64,000 nucleotides of DNA. Origin: Accumulibacter sp. (GTDB taxonomy: Bacteria; Pseudomonadota; Gammaproteobacteria; Burkholderiales; Rhodocyclaceae). Position 1 is the stretch's first letter; the number at the start of each line of letters is the position of its first letter. The notes below the pieces were generated by a model that was not told where the DNA came from, searched no databases, and was given only the letters and a program-made list of their open reading frames with translations. The translations under genes and the position numbers were made by a program. Where the stretch lies: contig JACKLW010000005.1 of the NCBI GenBank assembly GCA_024235715.1, positions 1,080,032-1,144,031 of the forward strand, in the 5' to 3' direction. This document shows positions 8,285-20,172 of the stretch, piece after piece.

Positions 8285-9153
8285 CGGTCACTCTGGCCTT
8301 GCGTCACGCAAGTGAGCGGGTGGGCAGGGTCGCCAGAGTCGGTTCGCAAGTTTTTGGCGATAGTTCATATTCATATTCGTGCTCTTGATGTTGGCAAACT
8401 GCTCCATGAGACAGGTCAGTTCACTGGCGTGTTCCTCCTCGACTTCGCGCACGGCTCTTCAAACTGACGTTTCCTCGATTTCTTCGTCAGTCGGCGGCCG
8501 GGTTCCATGATCCCCGTTCGTCCTCGGTTCTCTGGGTCCGCTTTGCTGCCCGGCGGTGCTGCACTGCTGCATCGACGCGGTGTTCGCCGATGACCAGATA
8601 CAGGTACGCACTCATCAGGCTGCGGCCGACGATCGCATGAAGGCTTTTCGAAAGCTTGCGCGCAAGAATCGCCCGGGCATATCCAGGGAAGCAGACGCTG
8701 GAGCGCAAATGGAGTGAGTCGATGAGGCCCATGCTGTGCTCTCGGCGCTGGAAGAACGGGTGGCCTGCGAAAGACGCGGTGGCGGTGGCTATCGGCCCGG
8801 TCAGGCGTTGCACGCGCCACCGGATCGGGATGCCGGTTTCGTCGTTTCCGGGCGCGGCACTTCACCCGACGGTCTTCTGCTCGCCATCGAAGTGCTGCTA
8901 CCAGCCGACCCGAGACCCGAGGGAGCCGTGGCAGGATGGCGCGGGAAACGGCCTTCGACGCGCGCGCTCAGCGGGGGTATGAGCCATGCGTGACCACGGG
9001 CGCGGCGAGGTTTCGTCACCGCCGCGCATGCGACGAGTCAGGACACGGTTGAGCGCGACAGGTCCGGTACGACACCTTCTTGCCGGTTCATCGTGTAACC
9101 CGGCTCGACCTGACTCTGGGTGCTGAAGCGCTGGTCGGTGTTGAGCACCTTGC
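8285..9153. other. 869-bp stretch without a supportable gene
   Basis: Several overlapping open frames exist on both strands, but none shows a recognisable family, a good ribosome site or consistent codon use. The best candidate is a minus-strand frame at 8487-8813 (MQRLTGPIATA at its start, MSAYLYLVIGEHRVDA internally). It may be the remnant of a gene, but I do not recognise it. Confidence 0.5.
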
Positions 9154-10239
9154 TCAGAGCAGGATCGGCTCGGGCGCAAGTTCGACGCCGAAACGTTTGC
9201 AGACGTCTTCCTGGACCGCTCTCGCCAGGGCGACGACATCGGCGCCGCACGCGCCGCCGCGATTTACCAGTACCAGCGCCTGCTTCTCGTACATCCCGAC
9301 GCGGCCGAGATCCCGGCCTTTCCAACCGCTCTGCTCGATCAGCCAGCCAGCGGCAAGCTTGACGCCGCCATCGGCCTGCGGGTAGCGCGGCAACCCAGGA
9401 AAAGCGCGCGCGAGGCCTTCGGCGACTGCCGCACTCACCACCGGGTTGTGGAAGAAACTGCCGGCGTTGGGGAGTGCGGCCGGGTCGGGCAGCTTGCGGC
9501 TGCGGACGGCGATCACGGCGTCGGCGATCTGGCGCGGCGTGAGGACGGAAGCGGGTCCGGAACCCGGGCCTGTATCGGAGCCGCTGCGCGGCATTCGGTC
9601 GAGTTCGGCGGCGAGTTCGGCGTAGCCGGTCAGCGGCTGCCAGCGCTTCGGCAGGCGGAAGGTCACCCGGGTGATCACCCGCTGGCCGTTCAGGTGCCAG
9701 CCCTGCTGCTTGAAGACGCTGTCGCGGTAGCCAAAACGACAGGCGCTGCGATCGAGCTGCAGCGTGCTGCCGGTCGACATGTCGACCGCGTCGAGCGAAT
9801 GGAAGCGCTCGGCGACTTCCAGACCGTAGGCGCCGATGTTCTGGATCGGCGCGGCGCCGACGGTGCCCGGAATGAGCGCCAGGTTCTCGAGACCTGGCCA
9901 GCCCTGAGCGAGGGTCCACAGCACCAGTCGATGCCAGTCCTCGCCGGCACCGGCGCGCACGTACCAGGCGTCGTCGTCTTCGCCGATCAGTTCGCGACCA
10001 CGAATCGCCATCCGCAGCACGAGACCGTCGAAATCACCGGTGAGCACCAGGTTGCTGCCGGCGCCAAGGACGAAGCGACGCTGCCGGCTGTCGCCGGCGA
10101 GCATCGCCAGTTGCTCGACCGAGCGGATTTCAGCGTACCAGGCGGCACGACCCGGCAAGCCCAGCGTCGTTCGCCTGGTGAGGTCCGCAGCACGCTCGAC
10201 GAAATCGGGCAGCGCTGCGCCACTCACCGCCCTTTCCAC
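9154..10239 (-). CDS. murB: UDP-N-acetylenolpyruvoylglucosamine reductase
   Basis: MurB makes UDP-N-acetylmuramate with NADPH and FAD in cytosolic peptidoglycan synthesis. FAD-binding elements are [17 protein letters not shown] and [32 protein letters not shown] and [11 protein letters not shown] hold the substrate-binding Tyr/Arg and the catalytic Ser. The length (~361 residues) and the insert after LPKRW suit type I MurB. The open frame extends upstream over metH but that part has no homology. GTG at 10239 (8 bp after the metH stop) or GTG at 10227 is the likely start, so murB probably follows metH on one transcript. Confidence 0.93.
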   Translation of the reverse strand: MERAVSGAALPDFVERAADLTRRTTLGLPGRAAWYAEIRSVEQLAMLAGDSRQRRFVLGAGSNLVLTGDFDGLVLRMAIRGRELIGEDDDAWYVRAGAGEDWHRLVLWTLAQGWPGLENLALIPGTVGAAPIQNIGAYGLEVAERFHSLDAVDMSTGSTLQLDRSACRFGYRDSVFKQQGWHLNGQRVITRVTFRLPKRWQPLTGYAELAAELDRMPRSGSDTGPGSGPASVLTPRQIADAVIAVRSRKLPDPAALPNAGSFFHNPVVSAAVAEGLARAFPGLPRYPQADGGVKLAAGWLIEQSGWKGRDLGRVGMYEKQALVLVNRGGACGADVVALARAVQEDVCKRFGVELAPEPILL

Positions 10240-10247
10240 GTCTTCGC

Positions 10248-13946
<3,699 letters not shown>

Positions 13947-13982
13947 GACTTTCCCTTCATTGCTGCGGTGGCTCGGCAAAAC

Positions 13983-14013
13983 AAAAAACCCGTCGGCGCA
14001 AAGCTCGACGGGT
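13983..14013 (-). terminator. Intrinsic terminator in the metH leader
   Basis: On the minus strand an 8-bp perfect stem, ACCCGTCG/CGACGGGT with a 10-nt loop, is followed by six T. It sits between the promoter and the metH start with no other gene in between, so it must act as an attenuator rather than end an upstream gene. Confidence 0.85.
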
Positions 14014-14015
14014 CT

Positions 14016-14080
14016 TGGTGCGGGCCTCGCTTTAGCGGTATTTTTAACGCGCCCGCAATCTGTTCACTTCAAATCGGCGC
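14016..14080 (-). promoter_or_regulatory. Candidate SAM-II/SAM-V-like riboswitch upstream of metH
   Basis: Read on the minus strand: GCGCC (14080-14076), then GATTTGA, later ATTGC, then GGCGC (14053-14049) closing a stem, then GTTAAAAATACCGCTAAA. The order of stem, ATTT-A, ATTGC, stem, and GCTAAA matches what I recall of the SAM-II core, which regulates methionine genes. A second pairing, TGCGGGC with GCCCGCA, shares bases with that stem and excludes it, as expected of a switch. The pseudoknot helix could not be confirmed by eye. Confidence 0.4.
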
Positions 14081-14111
14081 GACCCCGGCCTTCAAGCACG
14101 GGCAGGGGGCG

Positions 14112-14140
14112 AATCTACGCGGCGGGGGATCGCTTGTCAA
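14112..14140 (-). promoter_or_regulatory. Sigma-70 promoter of the metH transcript
   Basis: TTGACA (14140-14135), 17-bp spacer, TAGATT (14117-14112). The likely start is near 14105, giving a leader of about 160 nt before the metH ATG. Confidence 0.75.
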
Positions 14141-14394
14141 GCTGCGGCCGTGTCCATCCACGGCAGCTTCCTCCTTGCGCTGCTGGAGCGAAGACGCGAA
14201 AGCGCGTGGAGCAAAGCCAGAGCCGGGCGTACGGCCATTGCCCCGGTCCGGGGCGTCGTGCCGCAGCCAGACGCAAAATTGACGCCCGATGATGGAGACT
14301 TCTATACTCGCGTCGGTATGTTCGGATTTCCTGGCGTTGAGCCGAGCGAAGGACGCCACGGTACGACGCTGGACGACGCTGCTGGAGCCTCGCA

Positions 14395-15240
14395 ATGCAG
14401 ATCGACTTGACGCAGATCGACGTGAACACGCTGCGCGACATCCTGACCGTCATCGGCCCGTTTGTGCTCCGCGTGGGCGGCGGCATTGCAGTCCTGATCG
14501 CAGGCATGATCGCCTGTCGCATCGCGCGTCGCGCCGCGCGCGGTCTCTTCCAGGCGGCATCGCTCGACAGCTCGCTGGTCGAGGTGCTCGCGAGCAGCGT
14601 CTACTACCTGCTCGTCGCGGTGCTGGTGATCGCTGTCTTCGGCGTGATGGGCGTCGAGACGGCGTCCTTGATCACCATCCTGGGCGCATCGAGCCTGGCA
14701 ATCGGCCTCGCGCTGCAGGGTTCCCTCTCGAACTTCGCTTCCGGCGTCATGCTGATGATTTTCCGGCCGTTCAAGGCGGGCGACTTCATCGAGACCGGCG
14801 ACTTCGAAGGCCACGTCGTGGAAATGGGCGCCTTCTCGACGATGCTCGACACGCCCGACAAGCGGCGGGTCGTGGTCCCGAACGCATACATCGCCGAAAA
14901 GCCGATCGAGAACTGGAGCACGAATGCGGAGCGGCGCCTCGATCTGACGCTCGAGATCTCGATCGCCAGTGATCTTGGCGCCGCGCGGCGAGCCCTGCTC
15001 GCCATGCTCGCCGCCGACTCGCGCGTGCTGCGCCAGCCGGAGCCCCAGATCGGCGTCGACGACTTCGGCGACACGTCGATGCGTCTCGTGGTGCGGCCGT
15101 GGTGCGCGCCCGACGACTGGTGGGCGCTGCGCTACGAGCTGCCGGAGCGCATGAAGGAAGCCGTCGAGCGCGCCGGCGGCGCGATGCCGACACCGCAGCG
15201 CGAGATCCTCTTCCCGGCCGGCGTGCCGAAGGCGAAGTGA
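14395..15240 (+). CDS. mscS: Small-conductance mechanosensitive channel, MscS family
   Basis: The protein has 281 residues and the classic MscS plan: three N-terminal membrane spans (residues ~20-125) and a cytoplasmic beta/alpha cage. The pore-lining third helix and its hinge read AIGLALQGSLSNFASG followed by FRPFKAGDFIE; VVVPNAYIAEKPIENWS is the beta-domain signature. It opens on membrane tension and releases solutes during hypo-osmotic shock. It is divergent from metH, with ~450 bp between the two starts. The exonuclease gene starts 7 bp downstream, suggesting one transcript. Confidence 0.93.
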   Translation: MQIDLTQIDVNTLRDILTVIGPFVLRVGGGIAVLIAGMIACRIARRAARGLFQAASLDSSLVEVLASSVYYLLVAVLVIAVFGVMGVETASLITILGASSLAIGLALQGSLSNFASGVMLMIFRPFKAGDFIETGDFEGHVVEMGAFSTMLDTPDKRRVVVPNAYIAEKPIENWSTNAERRLDLTLEISIASDLGAARRALLAMLAADSRVLRQPEPQIGVDDFGDTSMRLVVRPWCAPDDWWALRYELPERMKEAVERAGGAMPTPQREILFPAGVPKAK

Positions 15241-15247
15241 GGCCCGA

Positions 15248-15901
15248 ATGACCCGCCTGCTGGTCCCGCAGCGGCCGACGAAAGAAGAAATCGCGCTACT
15301 GCCACCCTTTGCGGGCCTGGGCCTCGCGCAAATCCACCTGCTGAAGACGCCCGCTCAGTTCGAGATGGCGCAACGCGAGATCGAGCACGCGGGCCTGGTC
15401 GGGTTCGATACCGAGAGCAAGCCGACCTTCGCCAGGGGTGAACTGGCCAGCGGGCCGCACGTCGTCCAGTTCGCGTTGCGCGAGCAGGCTTTCGTCGTTC
15501 GCGTCGATGACTCGGCGGCGCGGGAATTCATCAAGCGCATCGTCGAATCGAAGGATGTGGTAAAGGTCGGCTTCGGACTCGAGTCGGACCGGGCGGCCCT
15601 GCTGGGCAAGCTCGGCGCCAGTATCCGGCCAGTCGTCGATCTCGCCGATGCACTGCGCAAGACAGGCTTTCGTCATCAGCTCGGCGCGAAGGCTGCCGTG
15701 GCCATGGTCCTCGGGCGCCGGCTGCAGAAATCACGCTCGGTGACGACGTCCAACTGGGCCCGCCAGACGCTGCTGCCAAAGCAGTTGCTCTACGCGGCGA
15801 ATGACGCCTACGCCGCGCTGGCCGTATTCGAAGCCCTCGGCCTGCACCTGCTGCCGGCGCCAGCAGCGACGCCTCTGGAGTCAGCTTCGACGCCGGATTG
15901 A
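15248..15901 (+). CDS. DEDD-family 3'-5' exonuclease domain protein
   Basis: This 217-residue RNase D-like protein carries the exonuclease motifs: GFDTES (Asp and Glu of motif I), VGFGLESD (motif II) and YAANDAYAAL (motif III, DEDDy type). There is no HRDC domain, so it is a single-domain 3'-5' exonuclease of the kind annotated near WRN/RNase D. Whether it acts on RNA or DNA cannot be told. It sits 7 bp after mscS and converges with the acyltransferase gene. Confidence 0.88.
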   Translation: MTRLLVPQRPTKEEIALLPPFAGLGLAQIHLLKTPAQFEMAQREIEHAGLVGFDTESKPTFARGELASGPHVVQFALREQAFVVRVDDSAAREFIKRIVESKDVVKVGFGLESDRAALLGKLGASIRPVVDLADALRKTGFRHQLGAKAAVAMVLGRRLQKSRSVTTSNWARQTLLPKQLLYAANDAYAALAVFEALGLHLLPAPAATPLESASTPD

Positions 15902-15936
15902 TTCGCCGCGTGCGCCATGAACGGACGCCGCAGAGT

Positions 15937-16527
15937 TCAGTCAGTGTGAAACTGCCTGGCGTTCTTGCCCTTGAACGGCGCGTAGAAGGCCCTGATGGCG
16001 GCGATGTCGGCATCGGCATCGCCGGTCGGCACGAAGATCGCGCCCAGGCCGCTGATCTTCCGCTCGTAATCCATGTAGGCCATGACGATCGGCACCTGCG
16101 CAGTGACGGCGATGTGGTAGAAGCCGGTTTTCCATTGCCGCGCCTTGCTGCGCGTACCCTCGGGCGGCACGATCAACTGCACGGGACCGTCGACGGCCCT
16201 GATCGCCGCCGCCGACGCGGCAACCAGATTGTTCGCCGTCTCGCGCTCGACGGGGATGCCGCCGAGCCACATCATCAGTCCGCGAAACGGTGCTCTGAAA
16301 ATCTGCGCCTTGCCCATCCAGTAGATGTTCAGGTGCAGGGCAAAGGCGACCATCAGCGTATAGGGCAGGTCCCAGTTGCTGGTGTGTGGCGCGGCGATCA
16401 GGACGCTCTTGTCGGCCTCGGGTGGCAGGCTGCCTTCGATCTTCCACCCGGCAAGCTTCAGAAAGCTCACCGAAAAGGCGCGCAGCAGACTATTGACGAT
16501 CGGGGTGCCGAAAATGGTTCTGTGCAT
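15937..16527 (-). CDS. 1-acyl-sn-glycerol-3-phosphate acyltransferase-like protein
   Basis: This 196-residue PlsC-type acyltransferase has the catalytic H-x4-D motif in APHTSNWD, followed by the GGIPVER and PPEGTRSK motifs that bind glycerol phosphate. The length and the WKIEGSLP start suit small bacterial 1-acyl-glycerol-phosphate acyltransferases, which acylate lysophosphatidate at the inner membrane; a related lipid acceptor is possible. MHRTIFGTP (ATG 16527) is the likely start, since the 25 codons upstream carry no homology. It stands alone, converging on the exonuclease gene. Confidence 0.87.
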   Translation of the reverse strand: MHRTIFGTPIVNSLLRAFSVSFLKLAGWKIEGSLPPEADKSVLIAAPHTSNWDLPYTLMVAFALHLNIYWMGKAQIFRAPFRGLMMWLGGIPVERETANNLVAASAAAIRAVDGPVQLIVPPEGTRSKARQWKTGFYHIAVTAQVPIVMAYMDYERKISGLGAIFVPTGDADADIAAIRAFYAPFKGKNARQFHTD

Positions 16528-17297
16528 GGGCCTGCCTGTCGGTTGGGGTGCAAGGCAGCTCGCCGGAAGGCAGACCACTGCGTCAAGAACCAGGAGTCGC
16601 ATTATCCTGTTTTCGCCGCTTGCCCGCTCAAAACCTCGTGCGAACCAGCCGGCCTGAGTGGGACGTCGCTGTCGACATCGCCGGTGTTGAGGAGGCGAGC
16701 GCGATTTCGGTTTGCCCCGGCTGCAGGTCGAGGCTGATCGGGCCGTTGCCGAAGGAGAGGGTGTGGTCGCCGGTCACGACGGCGAAGGCGTTGTTGTCGC
16801 TGCCGCAGCGTGTAGCCGCGGTAACCGGGGGGCATTCTGGAAGCAGATTTGCCGTCCCCCCTTCGCCGCGGACGACCCAACCCAGCTGACAAATGGCGGC
16901 TCGTCGCTTCTTCGGGGACGCCTGACCAAGACGGCAACAGTCAAGACCTGACCCTTTGTCCCATGTGACCCTTTGTCCCATGTGACCGAGCAGCAGCGCC
17001 AGAGCCTTGAAGTCATGGCCGCCCGGCGAGTGCGTATGCCCAGGAGCGACTGTTCCCCGCCGCCTCGGATGAGGAACAGTCGCTCCTTGATTTGGAAGTG
17101 CTGCTTGAGCAGCGCATTTCCGAAAGCCAGCAGAGCAAAATTGTAGCCCAAAGCCTGACGGAGATTGCGGCTGCCGCAGTGAAGCCTGGCGGGGGCGTGA
17201 CCAGAAGCTACGGTGACGGCAAGCGCCGATGGCGATTGGCACTCGTTCGTTGACAACATGAAAATATCAGGTGGTAACTATTAGTTGGCGCTTCGCC
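16528..17297. other. Gene remnants and short tandem repeat
   Basis: No intact gene is seen. A minus-strand frame ending at 16628 reads AFAVVTGDHTLSFGNG then PISLDLQPGQTEIALAS, which looks like the tail of a real protein. A plus-strand frame at about 17040-17253 reads QERLFPAASDEEQSLLDLEV and ends RRWRLALVR; it also looks protein-like but has no start and breaks upstream. I do not recognise either. A 17-bp repeat separates them. Confidence 0.5.
16950..16987. repeat. 17-bp direct tandem repeat, 2.2 copies
   Basis: GACCCTTTGTCCCATGT occurs twice without a gap (16950-16966, 16967-16983), followed by GACC. It lies between the two gene remnants and may mark a recombination scar. Confidence 0.85.
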
Positions 17298-17564
17298 ATG
17301 CCAACCAGTGTCGCGCTCGGTTCCCACTTTGAGGAGTTCGTGAAGTCGCAACTCTCGTCGGGGCGGTACAACAACGTCAGCGAGGTAATCCGCGAAGGCC
17401 TGCGAATGCTCGAAGATCAAGAAAGGCTGCGAGCCCTAAAGCTTGAGGCTCTGCGGGCGGAAGTGCAGAAAGGGATGGAAGATGGGCCGGGCATACCTGC
17501 CGGGCAGGTGTTCGAGAACCTGCGGCGGCGGATCGACGAGATTGCCGCCGGTGAGACGGAGTGA
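17298..17564 (+). CDS. parD: ParD-like antitoxin
   Basis: This 88-residue protein starts MPTSVALGSHFEEFV and continues SGRYNNVSEVIREGLRMLED, the ribbon-helix-helix DNA-binding part of ParD/CC2985 antitoxins. The C-terminal half (VQKGMEDGPGIPAG) is the flexible toxin-binding segment. ParD proteins neutralise ParE and repress their own operon. ATG 17298 is chosen because homology begins there. The stop overlaps the parE start (TGATG), the standard coupling for such modules. Its toxin partner is frameshifted here. Confidence 0.88.
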   Translation: MPTSVALGSHFEEFVKSQLSSGRYNNVSEVIREGLRMLEDQERLRALKLEALRAEVQKGMEDGPGIPAGQVFENLRRRIDEIAAGETE

Positions 17565-17850
17565 TGCGTCTGGAGTTCTCACCCGAAAGCCAGTTCGACC
17601 TGATGGAAATCGCCGCTTTCATTGCACGGGACAGCCCGGCCCGTGCGAAATCGTTCGTGGATGAGCTTGAAGCGGACTGCGGCAGACTCACCACGCTGGC
17701 ATCGGAGCGCCGCGCCCCGAGCTGGCTGATGCTGTGCGAGTGCTACCGCACGGGCGTTACCTCATTTTTTGCCAGCCAAGCGAGGATGTTGTGCGGATTG
17801 CGCGTGTCCTGCATGGCGCTCGTGACATGGGAACAGCGTTTCTGAAGTGA
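17564..17850 (+). pseudogene. parE: ParE/RelE-superfamily toxin, frameshifted
   Basis: The N-terminus MRLEFSPESQFDLMEIAAFI and SPARAKSFVDELEADC is a ParE-type toxin (gyrase inhibitors in characterised members). After ERRAP the frame is wrong. One extra base in the C run near 17714-17718 would restore ELADAVRVLPHGRYLIFCQP and VRIARVLHGARDMGTAF, the normal ParE C-terminus, ending at 17850. As written, the frame runs on to unrelated residues and stops at 17845. Either the toxin is inactivated, leaving an orphan antitoxin, or one C was lost in the read. Confidence 0.85.
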
Positions 17851-18028
17851 CAGTGCCGCCTCGGACGGCGGTAGCCGCTCGCTGGACGGCCGTTACATGG
17901 CATTCTGCCTTTCATTGATGATCTCCACCAACGTAGGGTGACGGAGAGGCAGCGATGCGCGTTCACCGGGAAACAAGTACCAGGCACCACGAGGTCCGCT
18001 TGGTGCGTGACCTGCTTCAGGCCTGCGT

Positions 18029-18358
18029 CTACGCGACCAGCTTCAGGCCAAGGATGCCGGCGATGATCAGGCCGATGCAGAAGAAGCGCGCCAGCGTCGC
18101 CGCGTCCTTGAACACCAGGATGCCAAGAAGAAAGGTGCCGACCGCGCCGATACCGGTCCATACGGCGTAGGCGGTGCCCATCGGGATGCTCAGCTGTGCA
18201 TAGAGCAGCAGCGCGCCGCTGCCGGCCATGCATACGATGGCGAAGGTGATCCATCCCCAGTGCGCGCCGCGCTCGCTGCGCCCGAGCTTCAGCCCGACCG
18301 GCCAGCCACACTCCAGGATGCCGGCGACGAGAAGTGCGATCCAGTCGATCGAGGCCAA
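18029..18358 (-). CDS. sugE: Small multidrug resistance transporter, SugE/Gdx type (second of pair)
   Basis: This four-span membrane protein has ~109 residues. IDWIALLVAGILECGWPVGLKL carries the membrane Glu essential for proton-coupled export; TAYAVWTGIGAVGT is the SugE/Gdx subgroup signature, whose known members export guanidinium or quaternary ammonium ions. No ATG fits. TTG 18358, 12 nt after GGAG, is the best start. It lies 19 bp after the paralogue, and a tandem pair suggests a heterodimeric pump like EbrAB. Confidence 0.87.
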   Translation of the reverse strand: MASIDWIALLVAGILECGWPVGLKLGRSERGAHWGWITFAIVCMAGSGALLLYAQLSIPMGTAYAVWTGIGAVGTFLLGILVFKDAATLARFFCIGLIIAGILGLKLVA

Positions 18359-18377
18359 CGCGTCCGCCGTCTCCTGC

Positions 18378-18701
18378 CTATTTCGAAGCGATCTTGAGGC
18401 CGACGATGCCGGCAACGATCAGCCCAACGGAAAAGAAGCGTGCGGCGGTCGCCGCTTCACCGAAGATGAGGATGCCGAGCACGAAGGTGCCGACGGCGCC
18501 GATGCCGGTCCACACCGCGTAGGCGGTGCCCATGGCGATCCGCCGTTGCGCAACCAGCAGAAACGCGCCGCTGGCAGCCATGCACAACACGGCGAAGCCA
18601 AGCCATGGCCAATGGGCGCCGTTTTCCGACCAGCCGAGCTTCAGACCGACCGGCCAGCCCCATTCGCAGACACCGGCAGCGAGCAATGCGATCCACTCCA
18701 T
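18378..18701 (-). CDS. sugE: Small multidrug resistance transporter, SugE/Gdx type (first of pair)
   Basis: This 107-residue, four-span protein starts MEWIALLAAGVCEWGWPVG with the conserved membrane Glu in the first helix. It also has TAYAVWTGIGAVGT. ATG 18701 follows GGAGAAAGC. It is about two-thirds identical by eye to the next gene downstream, so the pair arose by duplication. Paired SMR genes often form one antiparallel heterodimer. It follows the DUF3482 GTPase gene, whose stop is ~14 bp upstream. Confidence 0.9.
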   Translation of the reverse strand: MEWIALLAAGVCEWGWPVGLKLGWSENGAHWPWLGFAVLCMAASGAFLLVAQRRIAMGTAYAVWTGIGAVGTFVLGILIFGEAATAARFFSVGLIVAGIVGLKIASK

Positions 18702-18714
18702 GCTTTCTCCCAGG

Positions 18715-20172
18715 TCAGCCCGGGGAGCCGGGATAGAGTTCGTCGAGGAGCCGGCGCGCAATGCCGGCAATTACCGGCGCCGCACTGCTGGCGATGGCGC
18801 TTGCGTCGAGGCCCGTCTCACGCCCCGACCAGGTGGCGAGCAGGGGTGCGCTGGCGCTGGTCACCGCCTGCGCGACCATTGGCGGCCAGAACGCTGGATA
18901 CTCGGTCTCTCGCCACTCGCCGCGGCCGCGACCGTAGTGCGCGACTGCCAGGTAGCGCAGCAGCAAGGTGACGACCAGTTCGGACAGGAAAGCGTCATCC
19001 CAGCGCAAGGTCGTGCCCCGCCGGCCGCGCGCGATATTGACGCCACGCGCGATGCCGGCGCCGCCGAGCGCACCGACGACGGCGCCGGTGAGCATGCCGG
19101 CGCCAAGGGTCAGACCGGCATGCGCGATGTCCACGCCGAGGCCGGTCAACGCGCCGGACAGCGCACCGCCCATCAGCGCCGCCTTGCGCTCGTCCACCGG
19201 CGCCTCGACGCTCACTGTCAGGGCTATCCGACGCGGCAATTCTTCGCTGGCGTGTCCTTCGAGCTCGTAGATCTCTATCAGGCGATCGAGGCTCGCCTGC
19301 AGGTCCGTGTCTAGCCGGGAACCGAGCGCCTGCAGCGCCCGCCTCTTCTCGTCATTGCCGTCCTCACGGCCAACGCCCACCGCTCGACCCAGATCGCGCA
19401 GGACGCCCGTGAGGCGCGTTTCCGGTAGTGTTTCGACGTCCGCAGCGGCGCGCGCCAGCGACTGCGCGAGCACGCCCATCGACGCCTCGAACTGCGCCTC
19501 GCGTCGTGCCTGCCAGGCGCCGACCAGGCGCGCACAGGCCGGCGCGCGCTCACCCGGGAGAAGCCTGGCGACCTCGTGCAGCAGCGTGATCTCCTGTACC
19601 CAGCAGCGCGCGAAGGCGTCCAGCGGCAGCACCGCGCGGACCACCTGATAGCCCGACAACATGCTGCGCCAACGTTCGTGTTCGGCGGCCTCCTCGGCGT
19701 GCGGCCGCGAGCGACCAGTCTGGTTGAGCAGCACCACGACCGGCTTGCCGATCCATTCGAGAACAGCCAACTCGGGTTCGAGGTAGCCGGCGTCGGCAGG
19801 TTCTTCGGCCGCGTTCACCAGATAGAGCACGACGTCGGCCTGGTCACGGACGTTGGTCACCGCCTGCTGGGTGAACCACATCGAGCGATCGCGGAAACGA
19901 TCCCAGACCTGCCCGACGAACCAGCCGATCGGGTTGCCCTGCTGGCGCAGGCGCTTGGCGAGCCGGGCGCTGTCGCCAAAGCCAGGCGTGTCCCAGAGGG
20001 TCAGCTCGTCGCCCTCGGGGGTAGCGATCAGCGTATAGGCGCTGACGTCGACGGTCACGTGCGGCGCGTCGCGCACGTCGCCGACATCGCAGCCGAGCAG
20101 CGTCCTGGCCAGCGTCGTCTTGCCGGCATTGGTATGCGAAATTAGTGACAGCGAGATGCGCTGCTCGCTCAT
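18715..20172 (-). CDS. GTPase with DUF3482 domain
   Basis: The protein has 485 residues. The N-terminal ~200 form a small G domain: SHTNAGKTTLARTL (P-loop), a switch Thr region, LTLWDTPGFGDS (G3) and VVVLLNQTG (G4-like). The rest is DUF3482, which includes a Gly/Ala-rich, membrane-compatible stretch near residues 335-385 (LMGGALSGALTGLGVD). ATG 20172 overlaps the DUF2868 stop (ATGA). DUF2868 and DUF3482 proteins nearly always occur as a pair. Their role is unknown; membrane remodelling or a channel-associated GTPase are guesses. Confidence 0.9.
   Translation of the reverse strand: MSEQRISLSLISHTNAGKTTLARTLLGCDVGDVRDAPHVTVDVSAYTLIATPEGDELTLWDTPGFGDSARLAKRLRQQGNPIGWFVGQVWDRFRDRSMWFTQQAVTNVRDQADVVLYLVNAAEEPADAGYLEPELAVLEWIGKPVVVLLNQTGRSRPHAEEAAEHERWRSMLSGYQVVRAVLPLDAFARCWVQEITLLHEVARLLPGERAPACARLVGAWQARREAQFEASMGVLAQSLARAAADVETLPETRLTGVLRDLGRAVGVGREDGNDEKRRALQALGSRLDTDLQASLDRLIEIYELEGHASEELPRRIALTVSVEAPVDERKAALMGGALSGALTGLGVDIAHAGLTLGAGMLTGAVVGALGGAGIARGVNIARGRRGTTLRWDDAFLSELVVTLLLRYLAVAHYGRGRGEWRETEYPAFWPPMVAQAVTSASAPLLATWSGRETGLDASAIASSAAPVIAGIARRLLDELYPGSPG

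Noticed and set aside
13947-13979. Upstream ATG at 13979 as the metH start
   Set aside because: It lies directly after the leader terminator and lacks a ribosome site; ATG 13946 has GAAGGGAAAG and begins the conserved sequence.
13983-14160. Cobalamin riboswitch controlling metH
   Set aside because: The leader is only ~160 nt and no B12-box-like sequence was found; the visible elements fit a SAM-II-like core better.
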